Below are positions 35,151 through 44,503 of a stretch of 64,000 nt of DNA, one piece after another. Numbering within the stretch: the stretch's first letter is position 1; each line of letters opens with the position of its first letter. Both the position numbers and the translations under genes were made by a program. Source of the DNA: Fibrobacterota bacterium (lineage in GTDB: Bacteria > Fibrobacterota > Chitinivibrionia > Chitinivibrionales > Chitinispirillaceae); NCBI GenBank assembly GCA_023436145.1, contig JAEZKP010000031.1:132486-196485 (forward strand). Reading direction: 5' to 3'. The notes beneath the pieces are model-generated. The model saw nothing but the letters and a program-made list of their open reading frames with translations, ran no database searches and was not told where the DNA came from.

Positions 35151-36857
35151 ATGCTTTCTAAAAGTGCTTCTCTTCTGTTTGCTGTTCTCTTAAATGGTTT
35201 TTCTCTTTTTGCCCTCAGTCCGGTTGCTACTCATGGACCGCTGAAAGTATCTGAGGGAAAGATTATCGGCACTAAAAACAATGAGCCTGTTCAATTAGCC
35301 GGAATGAGCATGTTCTGGTCATTATGGGAAGGGGAGAAATTTTACAACAGCAATGTGGTAAGCTGGTTGGTTCAGGATTGGAATATCAATCTTATCCGTG
35401 CAGCATTAGGTGTGGGAGTTTATGGTGGATACGATTCTAATGATCCCAATTCTTCTACCTCTCATGTCAACCGGATAAAAACCATCGTTAATGCTGCCAT
35501 AGCCAATGGCATCTATGTAATTGTGGATTATCATGCCCATGACGCAAATACAGATATCAATAGTGCCAAAACATTCTTTTCCCAAATGGCCAAAGAATAT
35601 GGAACCAGCCCTAATGTAATCTGGGAGATCTGGAACGAACCGGATTTGGCGAAAGGGACTGGCCCTAAAGGCATGGACTCCTGGAATGATATTAAAAACT
35701 ACGCTGCCGAAATCATTCCAGTTATCCGTCAGCACAGTCAGAATCTGATAATCGTTGGAACACCAAGCTGGTCTCAGGCAGTAGATTCTGCGGCACTATC
35801 TCCTGTTGCTGACCCTAATGTAGCATATACCCTTCATTTTTATGCAGGTACTCATAAAGATAGTCTTAGGGCAGTTGCACAGAGTGCACTGGATCTTGGT
35901 GCTCCTCTTTTTATCACTGAATTCGGAATGACTATTGCCGATGGTGGTAGCGATGGATTGATTGATTCTGTAGAAACCCGAATATGGCTGGATTGGGCAG
36001 ATTCAAACGGTATCAGCTGGGCAAACTGGTCTATTGTAGACAAAGGAGAGGCTTCGGCAGCCCTCAAATCCGGTGTGTCTGCAGAAGGCGGGTGGACTCA
36101 GGATGAGCTCACAGAATCCGGAAAATGGATCAGAAACCGTCTCAGGGCCAGACCAGCCTATGAGTACACAGATATTATTCCTATGGATGGTAAATCCCTC
36201 CCGGGAATTATTGAAGCCGAATCGTTTACCGCAAAAAGCGAAGAATTGAAACCGGAACAGACAACAGATGTAGGTGGAGGAGAAAATCTGGCATACACCT
36301 CTAATGGAGTCTGGGCTGAATATTCGGTCAATGTAAGAATCGAAGGTGAATACACTGCCAGACTAAGGGTTGCAGCAGATGCAAATTTTGGTGGAACTAT
36401 CAGCCTGAAATTTAACAACACCGTTATTGCATCATGGAATATAGGAAACACTGGTGGATGGCAAAGCTGGGTAACAACTGACAGCTGTCCGAAATTTACT
36501 CTTCCCAAAGGTGAGGCTAAAATGCGGATTGAATGGAGCGGAACTGCTTCAAGCCTGGTCAATTTAAACTGGATAGAATTCAAACAGGTGTTAGAACCAA
36601 TCCCTGTCAAAAGGCAAAATTCTCAATGCCAGAAACAATTACCTGATTTCCATATCAGAAATGGTATTCTCTCTTTTTCAGCGGACGACCATTTTATATT
36701 TGCAACAATGTTTTCGGCATCCGGGAAAGTTCTCTATAGTTCGCCTGTAAAAAGTGGGATGATACGTATTCCGCTTGGGCCTGGGTTACATTTATTGCAA
36801 TTGAAAAAGCGAAATGGTTCGTTTGAATCAGTGAAATTCATTGGAAACCGAATGTAG
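35151..36857 (+). CDS. Secreted glycoside hydrolase family 5 with CBM6
   Basis: 568 residues with a signal peptide (about 1-22). The GH5 domain (about 28-335) shows the general acid E163 in WEIWNEPD, the nucleophile E257 in FITEFGMT, and the His motifs DYHAHD and LHFYAGTH: a beta-1,4-glucanase or related cellulase/mannanase. A CBM6-like module follows (about 352-475; PGIIEAESF, GVWAEYSVNV, LVNLNWIEF) for glycan binding. The last 90 residues resemble a beta-rich sorting or anchoring tail (FSASGKVLYSSPVKSG, GLHLLQLKKRNG). It fits a polysaccharide-degrading lifestyle. Confidence 0.92.
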   Translation: MLSKSASLLFAVLLNGFSLFALSPVATHGPLKVSEGKIIGTKNNEPVQLAGMSMFWSLWEGEKFYNSNVVSWLVQDWNINLIRAALGVGVYGGYDSNDPNSSTSHVNRIKTIVNAAIANGIYVIVDYHAHDANTDINSAKTFFSQMAKEYGTSPNVIWEIWNEPDLAKGTGPKGMDSWNDIKNYAAEIIPVIRQHSQNLIIVGTPSWSQAVDSAALSPVADPNVAYTLHFYAGTHKDSLRAVAQSALDLGAPLFITEFGMTIADGGSDGLIDSVETRIWLDWADSNGISWANWSIVDKGEASAALKSGVSAEGGWTQDELTESGKWIRNRLRARPAYEYTDIIPMDGKSLPGIIEAESFTAKSEELKPEQTTDVGGGENLAYTSNGVWAEYSVNVRIEGEYTARLRVAADANFGGTISLKFNNTVIASWNIGNTGGWQSWVTTDSCPKFTLPKGEAKMRIEWSGTASSLVNLNWIEFKQVLEPIPVKRQNSQCQKQLPDFHIRNGILSFSADDHFIFATMFSASGKVLYSSPVKSGMIRIPLGPGLHLLQLKKRNGSFESVKFIGNRM

Positions 36858-36959
36858 GCTGCCTGCAGAACGACAATAATACCTATTGATTTATAATAAG
36901 ATGCCTTGTTGTATATTTATATAAAGCGATTTTTAATACTATCAACAAGGGGTCTGAAC

Positions 36960-37499
36960 ATGAAGACAATGAGCAATGGAATTTTGTGGATAGTAGCCAT
37001 TTTTACAATATGTTCTGGTGGTGAACAGGTGCTAAGTCTTGGAAGTGACGCTCCGGATTTCTCCCTCCGGGCTCAGGATAGTTCTACGGTACAGTTGAGT
37101 GAATTCAAGGACAAAAACAGCGTAGTACTGATTTTCTACCCTGGAGATGAAACCCCGGTGTGTACTAAACAACTCTGTGAAATCAGGGATGATTACTCAG
37201 CTTTTATAAATAAAGGAGCTGTTGTATTTGGTATTAATCCGGGCTCGGAAAAGTCCCATCAAAAATTTGCTCAAAAACACAATTTCCAATTCAAACTTCT
37301 TATCGATGAAAAAGGCGAAGTAGCCAGAAGCTACAAAGCCAAAGGCAAGGTAATGAATCAGCGCACCGTTTATGTGATAAACCCTCAGGGAAAAGTGATT
37401 TATGCCCAAAGGGGAAAACCTCCGGTCTCAGAGATCCTTGCCAGTATACCATCAGCGGATGCAAAGAATGAAGTACCGGATATCAAAATAAAAGATTAA
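36960..37499 (+). CDS. Exported thiol peroxidase of the BCP/peroxiredoxin family
   Basis: 179 residues. Domain of the AhpC/TSA superfamily: GSDAPDFSLRAQDSSTVQLS, then FYPGDETPVCTKQLCEIRDD, which has the peroxidatic Cys and a second Cys five residues on, the atypical 2-Cys BCP pattern. It reduces peroxides using thioredoxin-like partners. ATG 36960 has an AAGGGG ribosome site. A short hydrophobic N-terminus (about 1-20) suggests export to the periplasm, unusual for BCP, which is generally cytoplasmic. A hairpin follows at 37525. Confidence 0.85.
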   Translation: MKTMSNGILWIVAIFTICSGGEQVLSLGSDAPDFSLRAQDSSTVQLSEFKDKNSVVLIFYPGDETPVCTKQLCEIRDDYSAFINKGAVVFGINPGSEKSHQKFAQKHNFQFKLLIDEKGEVARSYKAKGKVMNQRTVYVINPQGKVIYAQRGKPPVSEILASIPSADAKNEVPDIKIKD

Positions 37500-37524
37500 A
37501 CCTTGCCGTTTTTGAAAACAGAAG

Positions 37525-37559
37525 ACAGGTACAGAGAACATAGGTTCTCATGCTCCTGT
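37525..37559 (+). terminator. Hairpin after the peroxiredoxin gene
   Basis: ACAGG...CCTGT enclosing GAGAAC-ATAG-GTTCTC gives a nested stem 25 bases after the stop. A T-tract is short, so this is a candidate terminator only. Confidence 0.4.
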
Positions 37560-37678
37560 TTCGGTTCTGGAGCTTGTTAATTTTTTAAAGCCCCTCCAAT
37601 ACAGTCACTCTTTTTTTCTGGCCTATGATTTGTAGTGTATTTTTCCAGCCTGAAATTTTTTAACACATACCGGAAACA

Positions 37679-38062
37679 GTGAAAAATCAAAGCAGAAGGT
37701 TGCTGTTATTTTTACTCAGTGCAGGCTTAAGTGGTCTGATTTATCTGATAGTACTATATATTTTACGGGAAATATGGGGGAGGAATGCTTACCTGAGTGT
37801 TACTGTGGCTTATGTTTCGGCAATGACTTTTTATTTTTTAAGCAACAAGACAGTTGTATTTAAAAAGAAAGATTCTCATAAAAAAGATCTTTTCAAACAA
37901 CTGTTACAATTCAGCATCATGATCATCTGTAATTTTTTCATTACACTTTTTATGGTCTGGTTTTTCCAGATTTTTACAGGTGAGGTATATTCGGGATCAG
38001 TCGCTGCCGGAATCACAACTACAATTCTGGCTTATCTGGTATTTGACAGGATATTTAAATAG
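37679..38062 (+). CDS. GtrA-like family membrane protein
   Basis: 127 residues with four membrane segments (about 7-30, 36-57, 72-96 and 103-122) and the GtrA-type N-terminus RRLLLFLLSAGLSGLIY plus FLSNKTVVFK. GtrA proteins are thought to help flip lipid-linked sugars for envelope polysaccharides. Start is GTG 37679. No glycosyltransferase is adjacent. Confidence 0.8.
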   Translation: MKNQSRRLLLFLLSAGLSGLIYLIVLYILREIWGRNAYLSVTVAYVSAMTFYFLSNKTVVFKKKDSHKKDLFKQLLQFSIMIICNFFITLFMVWFFQIFTGEVYSGSVAAGITTTILAYLVFDRIFK

Positions 38063-38202
38063 CATGAAAGTAATTATATGAAACTAGCGAGAAAGAACAT
38101 TCAGGCTGGGTCAAAGCAAACCTTATGATCGGTATTGTTCAATATTTCAGGACTAATATATGAAGTAAAGCAAACAGAACATATTAAACGGAGCAGGCAT
38201 TT

Positions 38203-38568
38203 ATGATACAGAAACTGGATTGGAGTAAAGGAAAGATTTTCGCGTATGAAGCCAGCGGAAAATTGAGTAAAGCAGAACATATTCAGATTTATTCTGAACT
38301 CATAGAAGCTATAAAGCAATACGGTAAAATCCGTATATTTGTGCTGCTGCCAAAAATAGCCTGGCCTGAGCTGAGTGCTATTGGTACCCGCTTTTCTTTT
38401 GCCAAAGAACATCTCTTCCACATCGAACGTTATGCAATTGTTTCAGATAATCCCTTCATTGCGTGGCTTTCCCTCTTATTAAGCATTATACCAGGTTTTA
38501 AATATCGTCATTATGACATCAAGGATCAGATAATGGCCAAAACCTGGATCGAGGCAAAACACACGTAA
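38203..38568 (+). CDS. SpoIIAA-like (STAS-type) domain protein
   Basis: 121 residues matching the SpoIIAA-like family: GKIFAYEASGKLSKAEHIQI, IRIFVLLPKIAWPELSAI and ERYAIVSDNPFIAWLS. The fold is STAS-like; related proteins bind lipids or partners. It could interact with the HATPase response regulator at 53407, but no evidence links them. Function unknown. It stands alone, with a start preceded by CGGAGC. Confidence 0.7.
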   Translation: MIQKLDWSKGKIFAYEASGKLSKAEHIQIYSELIEAIKQYGKIRIFVLLPKIAWPELSAIGTRFSFAKEHLFHIERYAIVSDNPFIAWLSLLLSIIPGFKYRHYDIKDQIMAKTWIEAKHT

Positions 38569-38942
38569 ACGATTATGAGATTTGAAATTGCAGACTTTGA
38601 TTTATAATAATATTTGAGATAAAATTGTTGATTTTGGATGCATGAGAAGATCTTCAATTAAGATAAGAGATTATAGATCCAGAGTCGATTAAGCAGTATT
38701 TTGCTCTATCTTCAAATTTTAACATCCCTCATTCGAAAAGGCTCATTTTTCCTCATTATTAATCATTTTCTATTGCTGATTCATTTTTGTGTCAAATTCC
38801 AATAAGACAAACAGATTTGTACCATTGAAAATTAAATTTAAACTGATTTAACCCTTTGTTTTTCATTATATTATAAGGGCTGAATTTTGCATTTGGAATA
38901 AAGACAGTCATCCGCTTTTAAACCAAATCGATTGAGAATGTA
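38569..38942. other. AT-rich intergenic region with the receiver-gene promoter
   Basis: 374 bases without a gene, rich in A/T. A TATAAT-like element (TTATATTATAAG near 38865) lies about 75 bases before the receiver start. No repeats or hairpins of note. Confidence 0.4.
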
Positions 38943-39341
38943 ATGAGAATTCTTATTATTGATGATGAAGAGATAGCCGTTTACAGTTACATTCGCTATT
39001 TAACCAAAATTGGATACCAGGTTTCATTCGCCTGCAGTCTTCAGGAAGCAAACCAACTTCTCCAAAAAGAGAATTTCGATGCAGTAATCTTGGATCTGAG
39101 GCTGCCTGATGGTAATGCCCTGGAAATGATCCCTCAAATACGATCTCTTAATAACGAAACTGTTATAATTATCGTTTCCGGTAGTTCGGATAACAGCCTT
39201 ATCGAAAAGGCAACACAATTGGGAGCCAATCGCTTTCTGGTAAAACCAGTAAGCATGCAAAAAATATGTGCCAGTATTGTCGAAATTCTAAACGGTGTTT
39301 ATGAAAAAAATCTCACCTATAGAAGTAACCGGTCTTTATAA
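38943..39341 (+). CDS. Stand-alone response-regulator receiver
   Basis: 132 residues: a single CheY-like domain with the acidic pair IIDDEE, phosphoryl-acceptor D51 (VILDLRLPDG), the Ser/Thr switch in IVSGSS and the Lys in FLVKPVS. No output domain, so it must act through a partner or a phosphorelay. No kinase is adjacent; the nearest is the histidine kinase at 54352. Confidence 0.9.
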   Translation: MRILIIDDEEIAVYSYIRYLTKIGYQVSFACSLQEANQLLQKENFDAVILDLRLPDGNALEMIPQIRSLNNETVIIIVSGSSDNSLIEKATQLGANRFLVKPVSMQKICASIVEILNGVYEKNLTYRSNRSL

Positions 39342-39405
39342 CGAATGATATTTCAAATCTGGCACTGATTGAGGTAAGGGGGATCCGGTTCTTTGCAAGG
39401 TTGGC

Positions 39406-39427
39406 GTTATGGGATAAGTCCCATAAC
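39406..39427. terminator. Perfect 9-bp hairpin between convergent genes
   Basis: GTTATGGGA-TAAG-TCCCATAAC lies between the receiver gene (+) and the large exported protein (-). Perfect arms, 4-base loop, no T-run. A likely shared transcript end but not a standard intrinsic terminator. Confidence 0.4.
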
Positions 39428-39475
39428 ACCATGGTCCGAATAATTCTCTTCTTTATAGCCACAATTGTGGCCCCT

Positions 39476-41746
39476 TCATTTGATAACAAAACGTTGTACA
39501 TACTGATTCTCTTTTGATGCAGCTTTTAGAAGATATACACCCGATCCGCTCAAAGGAATTTTAACCTGGCTAGTAAGTTTCAGATCTCCCTTTATCTCTT
39601 TGATCAGCTTTCCCTGAACATTGAAAATGGAGATATTGGAATAATTATCAGTTGCTGGAATTCTGATCTTGATCGATTTTGAACCGCAACGAATCATAAG
39701 TATTCGTGATGCAGTTCTGACCACCTGATCAGGAGCTCTCTCAATCCTGGTGGTGTAATTGCTGACATTAGCCACAAAGATCTCCCCATCTTTAGCTGCA
39801 ACACAGAGCTGATTACCAACTGCTCCAAAAAAGCTCAAATCATTGGCAGGAACTCCTGTATTGGATTCATTCCAGGTATTGCCATTGTCAAAAGACACAT
39901 AAAGATTGGGAAGCAGTTTTTTTACACTGGAAATAGGATTGTATCGCTCTCCTGGTATCCCGCAAAAGAGAGTATCACCGACTTGTGCGATTTTTATTAC
40001 GGGCGCAATTAATTGATTAAGTGTCATTTTCCAGGTAATTCCACCATCTGCAGAAACAAACAGCGCCTTGTTTAAATTATTTTTAGATTCAGGTAAATTA
40101 TACCTGAAGAAAGTAATCGCAGTTAAGAAAGAACCAGATTTTTCGATATTCATGATTTTCCAGCTGTTGACAGTATCATCTTTTGCCACTTCAAACAGTG
40201 TATTATCATCCGTACTTTTCAGGTCTTTCCACAATAACAGGCATCTGCGCACCGAAAATGGCAGATTATCAGGCAAATCTGTAAGCGGTGTAGATTTGTT
40301 TACCCCATATTTTTTCAAAGCATCAACCCATTTATCATCACTTAAATGACGACAATAGAGTTCATTTTTATCGTATACGCTCACAAAAGCAAAAATAAGA
40401 CTGTCTTCAAACACCATTTCAGTAACAGCTCCATATACAATAGCATCAACCGGTAGCGTTGGAAGACCGTCAGAAAATGGTTCCCAATCACCATCCTTAA
40501 CTTTCCTGAATACTCCGTCAGTTTGAGATCCGGCATACAAGACCGAATCCTTAAGCGTAAGCGAAATAATTTTTTTGTTCTGCAGTCCCTCTGTTTTTTT
40601 CATACTGTTGGAAATAATCTGGTTCTGATGAAGAGTATAAGTCAGACTGTAAACCCCGGAATCACCAGCAGCTATAAACATACGATATTCGCTATTTATT
40701 GCGGATCCGGTTATGCTTACTATTCCACTGTCCAGATTATTATTAACTGTCATTAAAGAAGACCAGTTATCAATGTTATGTGGTATTACTTTGCCAGAAG
40801 AATCCGGAAAGAGGGTATTAAAAGAGAGTGATGAATCACTGGAAACCAGATTCGCCCCTCTTCCAACATCATAGATTAATTTTTCCAGTTGTTTTGATCT
40901 ATCCGTAAAAGTTCTTGTATTTGACTGATCCTCCACCTCTACCCTTCCATAACCTACTTTGATAACGCACTTTTCCTCAATCGAATCACAACTCTTATAA
41001 GGGTAGTTGATCACAAAAAGAGGTGTACCAAATGTGGGGCTAAGTGGTTCCGGGTTCTCAATGACGAGTGTAGGATCTTCCAGGTAATTGGTTGCATTAT
41101 TGATAAATAATATTAGCCGGTTTAAAGCAACGCGATCAGTTAAACGGAAAACCGGATCAGGTCTTCCGGAAAAAACAAACATAACGGAAATATCCGCATA
41201 ATCGGGTACTTCGTATAAGCTGTTTTTGTATAATCGTGCTTCCTTGCTTACCACCTGATAATAATTGATTCGATCGATCGCACCAATGTATTCGCCAATT
41301 CTTAACAGAGCACAATATCCGCCATCCGGAGTTCTGATAAAATAGACCTTTTTATTGATAGGAACAGCGGTTTTATAACCATTTGCCGGTGCCTGTAAAG
41401 CCACCTTTCTGATTCTATTATCATAATAGAATAACGTTTGAGGATCATGGCTTATGGTACCGGAAATTGCAAAATTTAATTCCACTTCCAATTCGGGAAC
41501 AGTAGTAATTCCGTAGGGGCAATAAATGCTGTCCATAAAAAAAATCAGGTCATTTGACCGGCTACGATTATTATAATGCTTTACGCATTTAAATGAATCA
41601 GGTGTCAGTGGGATTCCCACAGTATCTCCAAAGTATTCGATGGTAAATAACCTGCTGACTGGTTCGGAAGTCTCCGGGAAGCCGGGTACACTTAACATCA
41701 GACAATAAGACGCTACCAAAATAGATTTCCTGTAAAATGCTTTCAT
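39476..41746 (-). CDS. Large exported protein with BNR/propeller-like repeats and sorting-type C-terminus
   Basis: 756 residues with a signal peptide (about 1-24). The N-terminal half is beta-rich and unrecognised. The second half contains Asp-box/BNR-like repeats (ALFVSADGGITWKMTLNQ, YVSFDNGNTWNES, FAAGDSG-type loops), indicating a beta-propeller. The last 65 residues form a beta-sandwich sorting-like module (NISIFNVQGKLIKEIKGDLK, GSGVYLLKA, ending VQRFVIK). Type IX sorting tails look like this, though no T9SS gene is in the window. It is coupled by an ATGA overlap to the lipoprotein upstream, and is the third gene after TIGR02147 copy 2. Confidence 0.75.
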   Translation of the reverse strand: MKAFYRKSILVASYCLMLSVPGFPETSEPVSRLFTIEYFGDTVGIPLTPDSFKCVKHYNNRSRSNDLIFFMDSIYCPYGITTVPELEVELNFAISGTISHDPQTLFYYDNRIRKVALQAPANGYKTAVPINKKVYFIRTPDGGYCALLRIGEYIGAIDRINYYQVVSKEARLYKNSLYEVPDYADISVMFVFSGRPDPVFRLTDRVALNRLILFINNATNYLEDPTLVIENPEPLSPTFGTPLFVINYPYKSCDSIEEKCVIKVGYGRVEVEDQSNTRTFTDRSKQLEKLIYDVGRGANLVSSDSSLSFNTLFPDSSGKVIPHNIDNWSSLMTVNNNLDSGIVSITGSAINSEYRMFIAAGDSGVYSLTYTLHQNQIISNSMKKTEGLQNKKIISLTLKDSVLYAGSQTDGVFRKVKDGDWEPFSDGLPTLPVDAIVYGAVTEMVFEDSLIFAFVSVYDKNELYCRHLSDDKWVDALKKYGVNKSTPLTDLPDNLPFSVRRCLLLWKDLKSTDDNTLFEVAKDDTVNSWKIMNIEKSGSFLTAITFFRYNLPESKNNLNKALFVSADGGITWKMTLNQLIAPVIKIAQVGDTLFCGIPGERYNPISSVKKLLPNLYVSFDNGNTWNESNTGVPANDLSFFGAVGNQLCVAAKDGEIFVANVSNYTTRIERAPDQVVRTASRILMIRCGSKSIKIRIPATDNYSNISIFNVQGKLIKEIKGDLKLTSQVKIPLSGSGVYLLKAASKENQYVQRFVIK

Positions 41747-42711
41747 AAATCTGCCTCTTGGGGTGTGGTGATAGTAACCGGTCCTTCATTGGCACTTGCC
41801 ATAAAGCTATCGCTTATCGACCGGACAACATAATACACTACTATGCCGGGCTGAAAATCGGAGATGTCATCAAAAAACAATGGTTCTATCACGGTAAATA
41901 TGGTATCTGTCTGAAGAGGATTAATTCTGCGTTCCACTTCGAAACCAACAAGATCCAGGGTGTTGTAGGCTTTCCATGTAAGTTTGATTTCACCTGGTTT
42001 TCCTGCAGGTGCTATTTTGAGGTCAAAAGGTTTGGGTGGGGGCAGCCATGGTATGCGCTTTATAAGAACAGTTTCCACCTGAGTTATTGAGGAATCAACG
42101 ACTATAACCGAATCCTTAATGGTAGTAAAGAAGCCGTCATCAGCATGAAAAACCAGGGTATAATTACCCGGAGGTATGTTTGTAAACTCATACTTTCCCT
42201 GGAGATCGGTAGTGACTTGACGGTTGATGTCCTTGATAAATACATCAATGAAGCCATCCTGAAGATTATTATTGGACATGTGGCTTTTGACACCGCCTCT
42301 GGTGGCTACACCACGTATAGTTCCGGGTTTTGAGAGGATAATTGAATCATAGCGAATCTGGGAGTTCCAGGATTCTACTTCCAGATTATTAACTATCGCA
42401 TAACCGATTTTATCGCTTCCCTGTGCTTCGAGTACAAATTGGCCGGAGCTTAGCATGGCCACCTCAAAATACCCTTTTTCGTCTGCGGTAATAACCATTT
42501 CCGGCTGCACCAGTTTGTATGATGCAGTTGAATCGACACCTTCGGATTTTTTATAAATGATAATTCTGGCATGAGCAGCAGGTAATTTACCCGGAGTAAA
42601 TATATACCCGGCTACAACCGGATTGGTTTCCTCTGTTGCAGGCCCTGCTACCTGAGTGGTGCAGGAAATAAATTGAATCAGTAAAATTAATAGTATACAA
42701 ATAAATCTCAT
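41743..42711 (-). CDS. Lipoprotein with carboxypeptidase-regulatory-like repeats and fibronectin type III domain
   Basis: 322 residues. The signal ends at a lipobox (QFISC). A carboxypeptidase regulatory-like domain spans about 33-115 (AGYIFTPGKLPAAHARIIIYK, GYFEVAMLSSGQFVLEAQG), a second about 135-210 (LQGKYEFTNIPPGNYTLVFH), and a fibronectin-III-like domain about 225-315 (GEIKLTWKAYNTLDLVGFEV, VYYVVRSISD). Its first domain resembles that of the lipoprotein at 31105, and both are paired with TIGR02147 genes. It overlaps both neighbours by 4 bases (ATGA). Confidence 0.82.
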   Translation of the reverse strand: MRFICILLILLIQFISCTTQVAGPATEETNPVVAGYIFTPGKLPAAHARIIIYKKSEGVDSTASYKLVQPEMVITADEKGYFEVAMLSSGQFVLEAQGSDKIGYAIVNNLEVESWNSQIRYDSIILSKPGTIRGVATRGGVKSHMSNNNLQDGFIDVFIKDINRQVTTDLQGKYEFTNIPPGNYTLVFHADDGFFTTIKDSVIVVDSSITQVETVLIKRIPWLPPPKPFDLKIAPAGKPGEIKLTWKAYNTLDLVGFEVERRINPLQTDTIFTVIEPLFFDDISDFQPGIVVYYVVRSISDSFMASANEGPVTITTPQEADL

Positions 42712-43538
42712 TTTCTGTTCCTTTGACGAGTCAAGGGAAAAAACTGGATATTAAGCTGAAAAACCGCTTCTTCACTGCAATCCTGATGAGCGATATTCAT
42801 TATCTTTTTTCGAAATTGAGATATTTCATCTTTGATCTGTTGGAATGCTTTTGAAGAAAGGCTCAAGGTAACTCCGCTTATATCCCGCTCTGCGGATTTA
42901 TGTAAGTCAAGTGATCGTATAGCCAGTTGCAACATCGACTTATGGAAAGCTGACAATCCTACGGTTTTGACATCCTCACCGGAACTTATGAGTGGTGAGG
43001 TAGCTTTGTAGTGTCCGGAATCATCTTTTTGCAGCATCCCCAGTTTCAATAAAAGTTCAACTGACTGTTTTGCCTGTTTAGGGGTGATCGGAGGATCAAA
43101 GACTTTAGCAATCTGCTCAAAATTATCCCCAAAATCCAAGACCGGGAGAAGAGAACGCATGGCTACATTATACCACTGGGAAAAATACTCATAATGCTCC
43201 TCAGGAACAGTTTCAACATCACAACCCTTTCGCAAATCGAGTAGAATCTGAAAGTGATGGTTCTTAGTTTCAGTGGTTTTAGCCTGATTGAACCTGACCA
43301 GATGTTCAAAATAAAGCCTCTCCTTGCCTGAAAGCTTAAAGGCACGGGCAAGAGAGTTTATTCCTGCTTCAGAGAGATTTCTGGCGCCATTCATTACCCG
43401 TAACAGATAATCCCGAGCCTTAAACCCGGTTTTTTCAGACAACACCTTAAGGGAATAGACGGGATTTTCGGACTTCTTATGATTATAAAAATCCTTTATA
43501 TACTCTCTATAATCGATGTAATTATGGATTTTTTTCAT
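42708..43538 (-). CDS. TIGR02147 family regulator (copy 2)
   Basis: 276 residues, paralogous to the copy at 32769: YIDYREYIKDFYNHKK at the start, FKARDYLLRVMNGARNLS, LYFEHLVRFNQAKTTETK, EYFSQWYNVAMRSLLPVLDF and FRKKIMNIAH. Both end with a similar FPLTxxxxxK tail. An AGGT ribosome site precedes the ATG. It leads a three-gene coupled unit: regulator, lipoprotein, secreted propeller protein. A palindrome lies at 43601. Confidence 0.85.
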   Translation of the reverse strand: MKKIHNYIDYREYIKDFYNHKKSENPVYSLKVLSEKTGFKARDYLLRVMNGARNLSEAGINSLARAFKLSGKERLYFEHLVRFNQAKTTETKNHHFQILLDLRKGCDVETVPEEHYEYFSQWYNVAMRSLLPVLDFGDNFEQIAKVFDPPITPKQAKQSVELLLKLGMLQKDDSGHYKATSPLISSGEDVKTVGLSAFHKSMLQLAIRSLDLHKSAERDISGVTLSLSSKAFQQIKDEISQFRKKIMNIAHQDCSEEAVFQLNIQFFPLTRQRNRK

Positions 43539-43600
43539 AGTGACCTCAGGTTATAGTATAAATAAACCGGAAAGGAAAAACCAGAAATTAGGGGATTTTT

Positions 43601-43619
43601 CGTTGTCCTTTAGACAACG
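43601..43619 (-). promoter_or_regulatory. Palindrome CGTTGTC-CTTTA-GACAACG upstream of TIGR02147 copy 2
   Basis: Perfect 7-bp arms with a 5-base spacer, 63 bases before the start codon. On the - strand it is followed by AAAAAT. It shares TTGTCC with the palindrome before copy 1. Likely operator; a leader hairpin is possible. Confidence 0.4.
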
Positions 43620-43879
43620 GTGTTTTATTCATAGAAATAGGAAGTATTTTGATCTTGAACCATTAATGTGTAAAGAGACAGAGGGAATTTGAGGGACCGT
43701 CCTATCCAAAATATGAACATTCACTTAAGAGTGTTTAGTGCTACGCCTGCCGTGGATCTGCAGAATTTATTTTACCAGAACTAACCAATTGCAAAGTATA
43801 TTGAATCTTTCCGGATGGTTCAAATAACATATTTTCAATTTTTATTTGGACGATTGCTTATTTAAACTGGAGAAAACAG

Positions 43880-44503
43880 TTGAAAAATACTGACATAGAA
43901 ATACAAAGATTCTACAATGATATTGCACATCAACTTGCAGATGATTGGTATTGCAATGACAGTTTAACCCCGGCTCTAAAAAGTTTTGTATCTCTTTTGA
44001 AAAGTAAACCCAGGATCCTTGACCTTAGGTGCGGTGCTGGATATGAAAGTATGAGGTTACACAATCTGGGCGCAGAAGTGGTGGGTATAGATTACGCCGC
44101 TGAACCAATCAGAATTGCACGTGAAAGGAATCCCCAGTGCACATTTGAAGTAATGGATTTCAGAAAAATTGATAATCAGATAGGTCACTTTGATGGAATT
44201 GCAGCAATCGCTTCCATAATACATATACCTAATGACGAACTGGCCGGTCTCTTTAAAAGCATGAAGAATATTTTAAACCCGAATGGTTTTATTATGCTGG
44301 TGGTTATTGAAGGAGACGGATTATGCAAGGAACGTAGTATAATTGAGGTAAATGGTTTTACATACAATAGGCCTTTCTATTTGCACAACCGGAAAATTCT
44401 GACACAGGTTGCAGAAAAAACCGGACTGAAATTTTCCACTGAAATTATTCTCGCTGATGAACTCAGTAAATATGGCTGGAAATGCTTTATTTATCGGAAT
44501 TAA
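43880..44503 (+). CDS. Class I SAM-dependent methyltransferase
   Basis: 207 residues with motif I ILDLRCGAGYES (the canonical first Gly of DLGCG is Arg here), motif II VVGIDYA, acidic motif FEVMDFRKI and post-motif IIHIPNDELAGLFKSM. The substrate is unknown. Start is TTG 43880, with a CTGGAGAAA ribosome site 8 bases upstream. It has no operon partner on this strand. Confidence 0.82.
   Translation: MKNTDIEIQRFYNDIAHQLADDWYCNDSLTPALKSFVSLLKSKPRILDLRCGAGYESMRLHNLGAEVVGIDYAAEPIRIARERNPQCTFEVMDFRKIDNQIGHFDGIAAIASIIHIPNDELAGLFKSMKNILNPNGFIMLVVIEGDGLCKERSIIEVNGFTYNRPFYLHNRKILTQVAEKTGLKFSTEIILADELSKYGWKCFIYRN

Noticed and set aside
39476..41746. Type IX secretion cargo claim
   Set aside because: The C-terminal sandwich resembles a sorting tail, but no T9SS gene is in the window, so secretion by that route is not claimed.
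43680..43740. GAGGGACCGTCC as another REP-like copy
   Set aside because: It shares a few bases with the REP word but lacks the inverted arm, so it was not counted.
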